Positions 27,053 through 36,185 of a stretch of 64,000 nt of DNA are shown in pieces. This stretch comes from Pseudomonas fluorescens (GTDB lineage: Bacteria; Pseudomonadota; Gammaproteobacteria; Pseudomonadales; Pseudomonadaceae). Both the position numbers and the translations under genes were made by a program. Numbering within the stretch: position 1 is the first letter of the stretch; every line of letters begins with the position of its first letter. The notes beneath the pieces were generated by a model. It had not been told where the DNA came from. It did no database searches and was given only the letters and a program-made list of their open reading frames with translations. Where the stretch lies: assembly GCF_902498065.1 (NCBI RefSeq), contig NZ_CABVIR010000001.1, positions 1,860,001 to 1,924,000 on the forward strand, in the 5' to 3' direction.

Positions 27053-27664
27053 GTGAGCGGACTACGTGAACGTCAGAAAGTCGAACGACGCCAAGCCATC
27101 AGCAAGGCAGCCATCGAACTGTTTGAGCGCCAGGGTTTCCAGAACACCACCATCGAACAAATTGCCAACCAGGCTGGGGTGTCAGCGCCCACGGTGTTCA
27201 AGTACTTCGGTAACAAACAGGAAATCATTCTGGAAATCCTGCACGACGCCGACCAGCGTGCCATCAAGGACGCTCGCAGCCAGATGCCTGACATTGAGGA
27301 CCCGGTCGATGCCATGTGTTACCTGGAGCGGCGGTTGACCGGCTACGCACTGGAGGTCATGCACCCCAGCCTCTGGCGTGAACTGCTGCCACTGATATTG
27401 TTTGGCGGCGACAACGGGCTGCCCCAAGGCTATCGCGCCATGAACGATGCACTCAGGACTGAAATCAGTGGGTTGCTCAGAGAGTTGCAGCAGGCCGGCA
27501 AACTTCGCGCCGACCTCGACGTCGACCTGGCCTCTTTCCTGTTGAACGACTATTCACACTTGCAGTTGTTCAGACTGGTCAACCAGGAGCAGCCGGATGT
27601 CGAGTCCCACTCCGCTCAGGTAAGGCACATCACCGAGTTGCTCTTTTACGGCATGCGGGCCTGA
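27053..27664 (+). CDS. TetR-family transcriptional regulator
   Basis: A 203-residue TetR protein starting with GTG after AAGGA. The N-terminal helix-turn-helix is clear: TTIEQIANQAGVSAPTVFKYFGNKQEII (about residues 30-57). The C-terminal ligand domain is unremarkable. It is followed 89 bp later by an aldo/keto reductase gene on the same strand, which it may regulate. A short inverted repeat TTTGGC-tgaac-GCCAAA (27698-27714) lies in that gap. Confidence 0.85.
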   Translation: MSGLRERQKVERRQAISKAAIELFERQGFQNTTIEQIANQAGVSAPTVFKYFGNKQEIILEILHDADQRAIKDARSQMPDIEDPVDAMCYLERRLTGYALEVMHPSLWRELLPLILFGGDNGLPQGYRAMNDALRTEISGLLRELQQAGKLRADLDVDLASFLLNDYSHLQLFRLVNQEQPDVESHSAQVRHITELLFYGMRA

Positions 27665-27753
27665 GAAAATACACAGATGCAATCACTTCGCAGGGTGTTT
27701 GGCTGAACGCCAAAAACCAGAGGACTGACGATTAACTCAAACGGCGGACCGGT

Positions 27754-28707
27754 ATGAAAAAAGACTATTTGGGCAGTTCAACGATGGAGAGTTCACGCCT
27801 GGTGCTGGGCGGCAATGTCTTTGGCTGGACCGTCAACGAACAAGATTCGCTGAAGCTACTCGACGCAGCGTTTGAACTCGGCATCAACACCTTTGATACC
27901 GCAGACGCCTATTCCATCTGGGCCAGTGGTAATCGCGGCGGCGAGTCGGAAGCCATCATTGGCAAATGGCTGAGTCAGAACAGCCACCGACGCAGTGAAG
28001 TGAAGATTATCACCAAGGTCGGGGCCGAACTCTCGCCCGATCAGCACGGGCTCTCGAAAGGCAGAATCCTGCAAGCCGTGGATGATTCGCTGCGTCGACT
28101 GCGAACCGATTACATCGATTTGTACTTCTCCCACTACCCGGATGCCTCGACAGCACACGAGGAAACCCTGGAGACTTACAGCGCGTTGATCGCCTGCGGC
28201 AAGGTTCGCTCGATCGGCGCATCCAACTACACCCTGGAAGATCTGCAGGCGGCCAAATCCTCTGCCGATCGCCACGCCCTGCCCCACTACACCTGCCTTC
28301 AGGTGGAGTACAACCTCTATGATCGCCATGACTTCGAACAGCAGTTGCGTACTTTTGCCCTGGCCGAGGGCTGCGAGGTCCTGACTTACTTCAGCCTGGC
28401 CTCGGGTTTCCTCAGTGGCAAATACAAAGGCCTGAATGACCTGACGCACAGTGCTCGCCGCGAGGACCTGGAAAAGTATTTCGATGAGCGCGGCATACGC
28501 ATTTTGCACGTTCTGCATCAGGTGGCGCAGGAACAGCAGGTCCCACCTGCGGAAATCGCCTTGGCCTGGGTCATGCACCAACCCGGTGTAACCTCTGCCA
28601 TTGCGAGTGCCACCAACCTGGAGCAACTCAATAGCCTGGCGCGTTCGACGCAACTGGGGCTGGATGCGCAAACCCTTGAACGACTGGACCTGGCCAGCCT
28701 CCTTTGA
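27754..28707 (+). CDS. aldo/keto reductase
   Basis: A 317-residue NADPH-dependent reductase of the AKR barrel family. Motifs: the N-terminal GGNVFGWTVNE, FDTADAYSIWA with catalytic Asp and Tyr, the Lys of ITKVGAE, the YFSHYPD segment (in place of His-containing DLYQIH-type loops) and IGASNYT. It resembles YajO/YghZ-type general aldehyde reductases. The substrate is unknown; context with TetR suggests a stress- or aldehyde-induced pair. Confidence 0.85.
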   Translation: MKKDYLGSSTMESSRLVLGGNVFGWTVNEQDSLKLLDAAFELGINTFDTADAYSIWASGNRGGESEAIIGKWLSQNSHRRSEVKIITKVGAELSPDQHGLSKGRILQAVDDSLRRLRTDYIDLYFSHYPDASTAHEETLETYSALIACGKVRSIGASNYTLEDLQAAKSSADRHALPHYTCLQVEYNLYDRHDFEQQLRTFALAEGCEVLTYFSLASGFLSGKYKGLNDLTHSARREDLEKYFDERGIRILHVLHQVAQEQQVPPAEIALAWVMHQPGVTSAIASATNLEQLNSLARSTQLGLDAQTLERLDLASLL

Positions 28708-28734
28708 GACTGTCTGTAAGCAAGAGCCCAGGCA

Positions 28735-28757
28735 TGTGGCTGGCATGACCAGCCACA
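28735..28757. repeat. hairpin between convergent aldo/keto reductase and chemoreceptor genes
   Basis: TGTGGCTGG and CCAGCCACA form a 9-bp stem with a 5-base loop. The adjacent run is A on the plus strand, which is the wrong side for a plus-strand terminator, and on the minus strand the Ts precede the stem. Confidence 0.4.
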
Positions 28758-28778
28758 AAAAAACGAAGCCCACTCAGT

Positions 28779-30890
28779 TCAGGTCTTGAAACGCTCCAGC
28801 AAACGTCCTTGCTCAGTGGCCTGCCCACTCACATCGGCGATCTCCTGCGCCGACTCACGTGCGCTGGCCGTCAGGTCCTCGCTGAGCCGGCGGATGCGAC
28901 CGACCGAACTATTGATCTGCTCCGACACCGCGCTCTGTTCTTCGGCAGCGCTGGCAATCTGGACGTTCATCTGAGCCACCTGACCTATGCCTTCACCAAC
29001 GCCGTACAGCGACTCGACTAACGCACCAAACAGCGCCGCCAGTTCCTGGCCGAGATTCTGATTCAACGTCATCGAATGCACGACCACGACGGTATCTTGC
29101 TGCAGGTCTTCGATGATCGAGCGCGTTTCCTGGATCGAATCCTGAATGCGGCTGGACAGGTTGCGTACCTCATCAGCCACCACGGCGAACCCTCTCCCAT
29201 ATTCACCCGCCCGTGCCGCCTCGATGGCTGCATTGAGCGCCAGCAGGTTGGTCTGTTCGGCGATGTCGCGGATGATATCGAGGACGCTGCCGATCTTTTC
29301 ACTCTTGACGGACAGCTGGTTGACCTGGCGGTTGGCGTTGGCCAAGTCCTCGCCCTGACGGGCAACTATCCGGGTGGTTCTTTCGATCAGCTCGGTGCCG
29401 TCGTCAATGGTCTGCAATACAGTCCCCGTTGCTTGCGACGCCGACGCGGTATTGCGAGCAATCTCCTGCGCCGAAAGGTTCATCTGGTACATAGCCGTTG
29501 CAACCTGATCGATGTCCTGGCGTTGGTGCTCCATGGTTTGCAAATTAGCGGTGCTGCCTCGGGCAGATCTGGCCGCCGCCGCCCGCAACTCGGTCATAGA
29601 GCCCTTGAGGCGGGTGACAATAGGCTGCAACACATCAAGAAAAGCATTTAGTCCACTGGCCACGCCGCCCAATTCGTCGGCACGGGCGTAGTTAAGGCGC
29701 TTGACCAGATCGCCTTCGCCCCGGGCCAAATCGTCGGCCATCAGCGACATTGCCCGCAGTGGTCGTACGATGCTCCGGGACGCGAGCCAGATCACCACCA
29801 GTCCAAAAACCGTCAGCGCCAAGCCCATCAGCACCTCCTTTTGCACTGCCGCGAGCAGGTGCTCATTCATCGCTTCGTGCAACTTAAGCAGCGGTGCGAA
29901 CATCTGCTCCGAGGGTACCTTGACCACAATGCGCCAAGGTTCGGCCCCAGGAATGGGTGAGAACGTCCGACTGACGAGCAAATCCTGCAGCGGTCGTGAT
30001 TGTCCCGGCAATAATGCGGAGTACTCCACGCCAGGTTCCTTGAAGTGACCGCCCAATGCATCCTTGTCCAGCGTACTGCCAGCAACCCGTCCAGAGGCGC
30101 TGACAATCCACACATCCCCAGCCTGCCCCGGCAAGCCTGCCTTGGCAGCCAAGGCTACGACTTGAATCTGGCTTAACTGAATGTCGATACCCAGCACCGC
30201 TACCACACGACCGTGATCGATCACTGGCAGGGTCAGCGAGGTCATGAGAATCGGACTGCCAGAGGCATCATCGAGATAGGGATTCAGCAGACAAGGCTGC
30301 GTCGTTCGTAGCGGGCAGTCATACCAGGTGCGGGATGCCTTGCCGTCAGCCATGGGCTTGTCGTCGACAATGCTCTTTTCTTGCACAGTGACTTGCTCCA
30401 TCTTCCCGCCGCTCTGGCGAAACCAGACCGGCGCAAAACGCCCCAACTCATTGCTACCCAGTTCGCTCTGTCCGGAAAAGTGCGCGTCCTGCCCGTCGAA
30501 AGCGTTGGGCTCGAAGACGACATAAGTGCTGATAAACGTCGGATTGGCTTGCAAGCTGGCCTGCAACTGCCCGGTGATGTAGGCCCTAGCGTGCTCTGGT
30601 GTCAGCGCCCCACTACCGCTAAGCGACATGATTCGCATGACCTCCGCTGATGAGGCCTCACCGACGCGCAGGGCATCGCGGAAAAACACCTGGACACCAG
30701 AGGACTGGAAACGAACGGACTCAACCACACGTTCCTCGATAGCCTGGGTCATGCTGGCAGAAGTCAGCCCTTCGGCGCGCTGACTCAAGCCACTCATTTC
30801 CTTGATTGCGGTGCTGATCAGGGCCAAGGCCAACAGTGTCAGGCATAGCCCGACCAGTAGAATAATTCGGGCTCGTAAAGTGACAAACAT
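28779..30890 (-). CDS. methyl-accepting chemotaxis protein with dCache-type sensor
   Basis: A 703-residue chemoreceptor: membrane helix 1 (about 9-28), a large periplasmic double-Cache-like domain (about 35-340, with [17 protein letters not shown] and [10 protein letters not shown]), membrane helix 2 ([17 protein letters not shown]), HAMP ([21 protein letters not shown]) and a cytoplasmic signalling hairpin whose tip reads [21 protein letters not shown]. The ATG at 30890 follows AGGAG. It is the last gene of a leftward series with a binding protein, DUF3237 protein, porin and hydrolase (181 bp gap), so it may sense the same compound; this is inference. Confidence 0.9.
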   Translation of the reverse strand: MFVTLRARIILLVGLCLTLLALALISTAIKEMSGLSQRAEGLTSASMTQAIEERVVESVRFQSSGVQVFFRDALRVGEASSAEVMRIMSLSGSGALTPEHARAYITGQLQASLQANPTFISTYVVFEPNAFDGQDAHFSGQSELGSNELGRFAPVWFRQSGGKMEQVTVQEKSIVDDKPMADGKASRTWYDCPLRTTQPCLLNPYLDDASGSPILMTSLTLPVIDHGRVVAVLGIDIQLSQIQVVALAAKAGLPGQAGDVWIVSASGRVAGSTLDKDALGGHFKEPGVEYSALLPGQSRPLQDLLVSRTFSPIPGAEPWRIVVKVPSEQMFAPLLKLHEAMNEHLLAAVQKEVLMGLALTVFGLVVIWLASRSIVRPLRAMSLMADDLARGEGDLVKRLNYARADELGGVASGLNAFLDVLQPIVTRLKGSMTELRAAAARSARGSTANLQTMEHQRQDIDQVATAMYQMNLSAQEIARNTASASQATGTVLQTIDDGTELIERTTRIVARQGEDLANANRQVNQLSVKSEKIGSVLDIIRDIAEQTNLLALNAAIEAARAGEYGRGFAVVADEVRNLSSRIQDSIQETRSIIEDLQQDTVVVVHSMTLNQNLGQELAALFGALVESLYGVGEGIGQVAQMNVQIASAAEEQSAVSEQINSSVGRIRRLSEDLTASARESAQEIADVSGQATEQGRLLERFKT

Positions 30891-31071
30891 GGCGAGTCTC
30901 CTGTGCCGAGTGGCCACACAAAAAAATGGCGACATGCCTGTCGCCGATCAGAGGAAGTGCCCGTGCCCCCCTGTTGCACTGCCTGTCATCCACACCCGTC
31001 CGACCGGCGATGCGCGCCAGCGACAAGGGTTAACAGAGGCCGTACTTAACAGCAGAGGTGAATCTCGGGCA

Positions 31072-31560
31072 TCAATAGAAGCGGTAGCAGTGAATCACTA
31101 CCTGACTTGCGTTGGGGTAATGCACATGGCCGATAAAGCTTGCACGGGTGAGCCAGTCCAGGCGCCCCTTAGGCACTTGAAACACCGGCGTGCAGGTGCA
31201 GTGGTACTCCGTTTCGGGAATCGGCCACTGGCCTTGTCGCTCCAGCTGGCGACCGTATTCGGTCATGTTCAGCAAGCCGATGTTACGGATGTTGATCAAC
31301 TCCCCCTGGTCGGTACGCAAGCTGTAGCGTGCGTCCAGTTGACCGACGCCGTCAGGGCGCAGCAGGAAAAAATCCTCGCCCCCGGCCAGCACCTGACCTT
31401 TGAAGTCCAGCCCTTCGAAATCCCCCCCGAGAATTGGGTAGTTGCAACGCGTTCCATCTACGCTCTCCCCCAACAACAGCCCAGGGCCGATATCGACGCG
31501 CAGGGCCAGCACCCGATACAAGCTGGGGGCGGCGCCCCTCAACTCCAATGGTTCAGCCAT
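31072..31560 (-). CDS. DUF3237 domain-containing protein
   Basis: A 162-residue protein matching the DUF3237 pattern: an N-terminal VLALRVDIGPGLLLGE, a central GEDFFLLRPDGVGQLDARYSL and a C-terminal FIGHVHYPNASQVVIHCYRF. The family folds as a small beta-barrel and its biochemical function is unknown; it is often near hydrolase or aromatic-catabolic genes. The ATG at 31560 follows AGGAGTGTTTGCC, almost the same leader as the gene upstream. It lies 48 bp after the binding-protein gene in the same unit. Confidence 0.82.
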   Translation of the reverse strand: MAEPLELRGAAPSLYRVLALRVDIGPGLLLGESVDGTRCNYPILGGDFEGLDFKGQVLAGGEDFFLLRPDGVGQLDARYSLRTDQGELINIRNIGLLNMTEYGRQLERQGQWPIPETEYHCTCTPVFQVPKGRLDWLTRASFIGHVHYPNASQVVIHCYRFY

Positions 31561-31608
31561 GGCAAACACTCCTGTGTGGCCCGGCACAAAAGCACCGGGC
31601 CACGATGA

Positions 31609-32712
31609 TCAGCGATTGGTCTTGATGCTGGTCCAGGTGCGAGTGCGGATCCGCTCCATGGCTGGCGGCATGGGCTGTAAAGCGAACAGGGTTTTGCGCG
31701 CTTCGTCCGGCACATACATGTTGGGGTTATTACGGATGTCCGCATTCACCAGCGCGGTGGCATCCTTGTTCGGGTTGGGGTATCCGATCTTGTTGCTGAT
31801 CCGGGCGATCACATCCGGGCGCAGGATGTAATTGATGAACTCGTGGGCCTCCTTGGTGTGGGGGGCGTTAACCGGCACCATCATCACGTCCGACCACATC
31901 GGCGCGCCTTCCTTGGGTAACGCCATTTCCACCCTCACACCCTTGCCCGCAGCATCGGCCAGCTGTTTGGCCAGCGCCACGCCGCCCGACCAGCCAACGG
32001 CGACGCAAATGTCACCGTTGGCCAGGTCCATGCCGTAGCGCGACGAGTTGAAGTAGGTGACGTAAGGGCGAATCTTCATCATCGCCGCCTGAGCCTGCGG
32101 GTAGTCCTCGCGTTTCTGGCTGTTGGGATCGAGGCCCTTGTAGTGCAAAGCGATGGGCAAGATCTCGTTGGCTGCATCGAGGAAACCGACGCCACAACTG
32201 GCCAGCTTGCTGAGGTTCTCTTCCTTGAAGATCATGTCCCAGGTGTTCATCTGCACACTGGCACCCAGAATCTGCTGGACCTTGTCGACGTTGTAGCCGA
32301 TCAGCGTGGTGCCCCACAGGTAGGGCGCAGCGTAGCGATTGCCCGTGTCACCCACCGCCTCCAGGGATTTCATGAACTCCGGGGCCAGATGCTGCCAGTT
32401 CGGCAGTTGGCTACGGTCCAGAGGCTGGACAGCACCCGCCGCGATCAAGTGACTCAGGTTGGCGCTACCGGGGTAGACCACATCATAGCCAGAGTTGCCG
32501 GTTAGCAGCTTGGACTCCAGCGTCTCGACGCTGTCGAACACGTCATAGATCGGACGGATCCCGGTTTCCTCCTGAAAGCTCTTGAGGATCTCCGGTGGCA
32601 AGTATTCGATCCAGTTATAGATGCGCACCGTGCGCTCTTCAGCCTGAGACATTCCTACCGTCAACAACGACAGAGCGACACACAACAGGGCATTGCGTAC
32701 TTTCTTGTTCAT
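31609..32712 (-). CDS. polyamine-type periplasmic binding protein (PotF/SpuD family), orphan
   Basis: A 367-residue solute-binding protein with a signal peptide (ALLCVALSLLTVGMSQA, cleavage before EERTV). PotF-family hallmarks: VRIYNWIEYLPPEIL, an aspartate-bearing YDVVYPG, YAAPYLWGTTLIGYN and the C-terminal FINYILRPDV. Polyamines or related amines are the expected ligands. No permease or ATPase gene is nearby, so it either feeds a distant transporter or passes ligand to the adjacent chemoreceptor. The ATG at 32712 (after AGGAGTGTTTGACC) is preferred to an upstream TTG. Confidence 0.88.
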   Translation of the reverse strand: MNKKVRNALLCVALSLLTVGMSQAEERTVRIYNWIEYLPPEILKSFQEETGIRPIYDVFDSVETLESKLLTGNSGYDVVYPGSANLSHLIAAGAVQPLDRSQLPNWQHLAPEFMKSLEAVGDTGNRYAAPYLWGTTLIGYNVDKVQQILGASVQMNTWDMIFKEENLSKLASCGVGFLDAANEILPIALHYKGLDPNSQKREDYPQAQAAMMKIRPYVTYFNSSRYGMDLANGDICVAVGWSGGVALAKQLADAAGKGVRVEMALPKEGAPMWSDVMMVPVNAPHTKEAHEFINYILRPDVIARISNKIGYPNPNKDATALVNADIRNNPNMYVPDEARKTLFALQPMPPAMERIRTRTWTSIKTNR

Positions 32713-32751
32713 GGTCAAACACTCCTAAGCGGCCGCGGCGGCTCGCGACAC

Positions 32752-34089
32752 TTAATAGCGGTAGGTGAAGTACAGTTCCAGCGCACTGAATTTTTTATCA
32801 TCGCCGAATACCTGCTTGGCAGCGGCGAGGGGCTTGACCCAGTTGTAGGACAGCGACGTATAAAAAGATGGAGTCGGAGTCCAGTCGAGGAAAACGACGC
32901 TCTCATCGGCAAAGCGCCGATCACTGACCGGTGCGCCCATGTAATTTTTTTCGTCCAGCCAAAACTGATAGTGAATCGCACCGAGGGTCAGCGTTGGGTT
33001 CAGGTGAGTTTTAAGTGAGAACTGCTGAACGTTTTCGTTGCTGTTGAACAACAAGTAGTTACCAACAACATCCCCCACCAGCCAGGTGCTCCAGTCGACG
33101 AAGCCTTTGCTCAGAGGGTCCCAGGCTTTCTGGCGATTATCGGTGAGGTTGTCATCGCCGGAAAAACTGGCGTAGCGATAGCCGATGACCGGCGTCAGGG
33201 GCAAGCTATTGAACGCGTAATCGGCCTGACCATACCAAGCCTTGGCATCGTAATCGACGCCCTCGCCGCTGCCTTTCTCCAGCGCGTATTCGGCGTTGAG
33301 CGTCAAGGCGGATACGCCCGGCACCTTGGCGTTGAGTGCCCTGACGTTGTACACCTGCATCCCGTCCCTGAATCGAGGGGCCGTGCTGCCCTTGGGGCCC
33401 AGCGCATTGACCTTCATCGCCATGGCGCCCAGCGTCACCTGGTCGTCGAGGTTGTAATCCAGGTTGGCGCCCGTCATGCGGAAGTCACCCAGATCGTCGT
33501 CGGTTCGCAAGCTAAAAGCCTGGGCCTTCAACGCGCCATGATCCCAGGCCAGGATCGCCGAATCCTTGAAGGCGGTTCTTGGGCCAAGCCAATAGGCGCC
33601 GTCATCGAGTTGGTCAAGGTTGCCGTCCATGACGATGAAGCCTGTACCGATCATGTAGTTCTGGCGCCCGGCAGTCAGCGTCCATTCCCCGGCGCGGAAA
33701 CCGCCGTAGAGTTCTTCAGCGGCCACATCACCATCAGAGCTGCGCGTAAAGCCACCGGCATCGCCATCGCCAAAGGTGGTCGCCGCCACCAGCGAGCCAC
33801 CGGCCAGCAGGCTGAAGTCAGGCTGCAGCGAATAGTCCAGCTTGATGCCTGGCTTGACGTAGAACTCCTGCCAGTCGATTTTCGTGCCGCCATTTTTGCC
33901 GCCGCGCATATCGACGCGGCCACTGCCAAAGTTGACGTTTCGAGTGGAAAGGGTCGCCCCCCCGGCGCTGAGATTGAACTCACCTTTGAGGTTGCCGTCC
34001 TCGAAGCTGTAGCCAGCCAACGCAACGTGGGTCGTTAGGGGTAAGCCGAACGCTAAGAGCGCTCGAGAGAAACGCGTCATCGAAACCAT
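32752..34089 (-). CDS. outer-membrane beta-barrel porin (alginate-export-like fold)
   Basis: A 445-residue exported protein: signal peptide LLAFGLPLTTHVALA, then many short amphipathic strands separated by Gly/Asp-rich turns, and an aromatic C-terminus YFTYRY typical of outer-membrane insertion. ELYGGFRAGEWTLTAGRQNYMIGTG resembles the N-terminal strands of AlgE/DUF1302-type channels. It lies between the serine hydrolase and the polyamine-type binding protein, 39 bp before the latter. AGGAGC and a CA motif precede the ATG at 34089. Passage of the cluster's amine or amide substrate is inferred. Confidence 0.75.
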   Translation of the reverse strand: MVSMTRFSRALLAFGLPLTTHVALAGYSFEDGNLKGEFNLSAGGATLSTRNVNFGSGRVDMRGGKNGGTKIDWQEFYVKPGIKLDYSLQPDFSLLAGGSLVAATTFGDGDAGGFTRSSDGDVAAEELYGGFRAGEWTLTAGRQNYMIGTGFIVMDGNLDQLDDGAYWLGPRTAFKDSAILAWDHGALKAQAFSLRTDDDLGDFRMTGANLDYNLDDQVTLGAMAMKVNALGPKGSTAPRFRDGMQVYNVRALNAKVPGVSALTLNAEYALEKGSGEGVDYDAKAWYGQADYAFNSLPLTPVIGYRYASFSGDDNLTDNRQKAWDPLSKGFVDWSTWLVGDVVGNYLLFNSNENVQQFSLKTHLNPTLTLGAIHYQFWLDEKNYMGAPVSDRRFADESVVFLDWTPTPSFYTSLSYNWVKPLAAAKQVFGDDKKFSALELYFTYRY

Positions 34090-34106
34090 ATGAAGCTCCT
34101 GTGTGA

Positions 34107-34117
34107 TTATTGTTGTT
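34107..34117 (-). promoter_or_regulatory. Crc/Hfq-type CA motif before the porin gene
   Basis: The minus strand reads AACAACAATAA, four AAN-type units, 17 nt upstream of the start and next to the AGGAG ribosome site. Confidence 0.5.
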
Positions 34118-34207
34118 ACAGGGCAGTGAAATGGCGGCGCAGTACGCCGCCAACACCTGGCCGAGCCAGGTGAATAGGACGCAAACTTCTTGTATTTATG
34201 GGGCGTT

Positions 34208-35470
34208 TCAGTCGCTAAGGTGCGCAGCAATGGCACGCAGCATGCGCACACTGTCAGCATCGAATTGGCTGACGGCGTCGGTCAGCGATGACTGCTTGAC
34301 GATCACCACACCGGACGGTTTGTCGACAAACAGGTATTGGCCATGAATACCACCGGCCATAATCGCCTGGCTGTGATCGTTGAAGGCGTACCACTGGCTG
34401 CGGTAGGAAGCGCCGGGGGTCCAGCTGGAGAAGTCGGGCTCTTTGGCATAGATCGCTGGGTCGGCACCGGCGAAGAGACGTGCGACCGTCTCGGTCGACA
34501 ACAATTGCACTCCACCCTGGCGACCATCGTTGGCCAGCAGGCGGCCAAAACGCGCCATGTCACGCAAAGTGGCGCTGAAACCGGCCCCGGCGACACTGCG
34601 CCCCCACGGGTCGGCCATAAAGTAGCCGTCACGCTCACACCCCAATTGGCTCCAGATTTCTTGCAGTAACTGATCACAGGCCTTGCCCGAGGCGCGCTCC
34701 ATGACCCAGGCCAAGGCTTCGGTAGTGGCGGTCACGTAATGGAAAAAGCCACCGTGGGTGCCGCGTTTTTTTAGCGACGGCAGGTATTGGTACAACGACT
34801 CGAACTGGGTGTATTGCGCAGGTGCAGGCTGAAAACCGCAGGCATAGCCGTATTGCGAACTCTCCGAGTTGGGGTCGTCATAAACTTCGCTGTACTCAAT
34901 GCCCACAGCCATGTCGAACAGCTGGCGTACGGTGGCATCACCAAACGCGCTGCCCACCAACTCAGGCACGTAATACGCTGCAGGCAACGTTGGGTTGAGT
35001 GAACCGTCACAGACCAGTTGCTCACCGAGGGTGCCGATCAGTGACTTGGTCACCGAGAACATGATGTGCCGGTCTCGGGGCCGCTGACCGTTGAAGTAGC
35101 GCTCGAACAGCACAGTGTCGCCCTGCATCACCAAAAAGGCATCGGTCTGGCTGGCCACCAGGTGATCGATAACGCTGATTCCCAGACCACACTCACTGTC
35201 GAAGTGCAGCTCATCCAACGCTTGTGGAAATTCTTGCAACGTACTGACCGGTCCGGAACCTGCCTGCACATCAATGGAGGGACGCAGGCGCGCCAGATTA
35301 CGGAAACCCCACTGGCTAAACGGCGGGCGCATCCAATTGTTCCAGGTGACGCGGCGTTGCGGCTCTGCCGGGAAGCCCTGCATAAGCAAAGGCGCCTGGC
35401 GCGCGTCGAATGACGATCCATTAGTCTCGATGTAAAGACTGGCCAGTGAAGGCACGGTGTTCTGACTCAT
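34208..35470 (-). CDS. serine hydrolase, beta-lactamase class C / NylB-like
   Basis: A 420-residue enzyme of the penicillin-binding-protein/class C beta-lactamase fold. The nucleophile motif SxxK is Ser139-Val-Thr-Lys142 (FSVTKSLIG), a second-motif candidate Tyr lies in FFHYVTATTEAL, and a C-terminal GGIHGQYLF matches the third box of 6-aminohexanoate-dimer hydrolase-like proteins. No signal peptide is seen, so it acts in the cytoplasm, making amide or ester hydrolysis of an imported compound more likely than antibiotic resistance. It is the first gene of the unit that continues into porin, binding protein, DUF3237 and chemoreceptor (118 bp to the porin). Confidence 0.82.
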   Translation of the reverse strand: MSQNTVPSLASLYIETNGSSFDARQAPLLMQGFPAEPQRRVTWNNWMRPPFSQWGFRNLARLRPSIDVQAGSGPVSTLQEFPQALDELHFDSECGLGISVIDHLVASQTDAFLVMQGDTVLFERYFNGQRPRDRHIMFSVTKSLIGTLGEQLVCDGSLNPTLPAAYYVPELVGSAFGDATVRQLFDMAVGIEYSEVYDDPNSESSQYGYACGFQPAPAQYTQFESLYQYLPSLKKRGTHGGFFHYVTATTEALAWVMERASGKACDQLLQEIWSQLGCERDGYFMADPWGRSVAGAGFSATLRDMARFGRLLANDGRQGGVQLLSTETVARLFAGADPAIYAKEPDFSSWTPGASYRSQWYAFNDHSQAIMAGGIHGQYLFVDKPSGVVIVKQSSLTDAVSQFDADSVRMLRAIAAHLSD

Positions 35471-35514
35471 CGGGTTGACCCTGAAAATGACTCTGCGTGC
35501 GAGCAGATGCAGGG

Positions 35515-35536
35515 AAATAATTACCCGATATTATTT
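35515..35536. promoter_or_regulatory. inverted repeat upstream of the serine hydrolase
   Basis: AAATAAT and ATTATTT are separated by 8 bp, 45-66 bp upstream of the hydrolase start in an AT-rich stretch. It may be an operator; no regulator gene is adjacent. Confidence 0.3.
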
Positions 35537-35562
35537 TTTAGTCAATAAAACATTTTGCTTGG

Positions 35563-35697
35563 TTAACTTTTCGCCGCGCTCAGCGCCAACACTGCTCCAC
35601 CCAGCGCCACACCCAATGCGTTGCCGAGATTGAAGGCACCGATGTTCACCGCCGAGGCCAGATCAGGCGCGTCCTTGGCCGCTTCCATGACGCGCAT
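35563..35697 (-). pseudogene. remnant of an MFS transporter (C-terminal end only)
   Basis: A 44-codon frame encodes DAPDLASAVNIGAFNLGNAL and GVALGGAVLALS, the recognisable last helices of a DHA1-type MFS carrier. Everything upstream is missing: the preceding codon is a stop and the sequence before it belongs to another gene family. Deletion remnant. Confidence 0.7.
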
Positions 35698-35785
35698 CTA
35701 TAGCGACGCGCCCCCCCATAAATGCGTGCCGCAGCAACCAATTCCTGACTGAACCTCATCGACAATAAACAAGCCCACAACCTTA
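35698..35785 (-). pseudogene. remnant of a class III aminotransferase
   Basis: The frame reads GLFIVDEVQSGIG followed by CCGTHLW and a stop. FIVDEVQSGIGRCG-like strings with the PLP-contact Asp are diagnostic of class III aminotransferases, here reduced to a scrap with no start and an early stop. The exact upstream limit is unclear. Confidence 0.6.
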
Positions 35786-35870
35786 AGCACCACTTTGGTG
35801 GTACTGGGCAAAAGTCCCCGGACAGCTCACGATCATCCGCGATACGACCCGGGGTAATCCGTTTCTTACG

Positions 35871-36185
35871 TCAAGCGGTCATGCCGACGAAGAATCGCCA
35901 GGCATTTTCATCCAGCGTGGCGATGTCATAGCCACCCTCCTGAACCACCACACATGGAATCCCCAGTGCCTTAATCCGCTGTCCCAGTAAACGGAAGCCC
36001 TCATGGCTGACAGAAACTTTGAGTTGAAAAATCCGCCCGCATGGCAGTATTTCGGCAAAGATAATTCCGGTAGGGGCCGCGACCTTGCAGACGATCTGGT
36101 TCAGCGGCCAGTTCCACGGCGTGATCAGGGCGCAGACGCCGATAGCTTCAGCGGTCCATTGCAAGGCATGTTGACGAGCCAACAC
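35871..36185 (-). pseudogene. chimeric remnant: aldehyde dehydrogenase piece fused to deacetylase/acetylpolyamine amidohydrolase tail
   Basis: A 104-codon frame. Residues 13-38 (AIGVCALITPWNWPLNQIVC, then KVA) match the NAD-binding/Asn motif region of aldehyde dehydrogenases. Residues about 55-104 (FQLKVSVSHEGFRLLGQRI, LGIPCVVVQEGGYDIATL) match the C-terminus of histone-deacetylase-like acetylpolyamine amidohydrolases. Neither piece contains a full active site. The two genes appear to have been joined by a deletion that happened to keep the frame. It starts just after the stop of the glutamine-synthetase-like gene, so it could still be transcribed. Confidence 0.65.

Noticed and set aside
28735..28757. 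Possible terminator for the aldo/keto reductase or chemoreceptor gene
   Set aside because: The adjacent homopolymer is on the wrong side of the stem for both genes, so only a hairpin is claimed.
35471..36185. Insertion sequence as the cause of the fragment patch
   Set aside because: No transposase, terminal inverted repeats or target duplications were seen; plain deletions explain it better.
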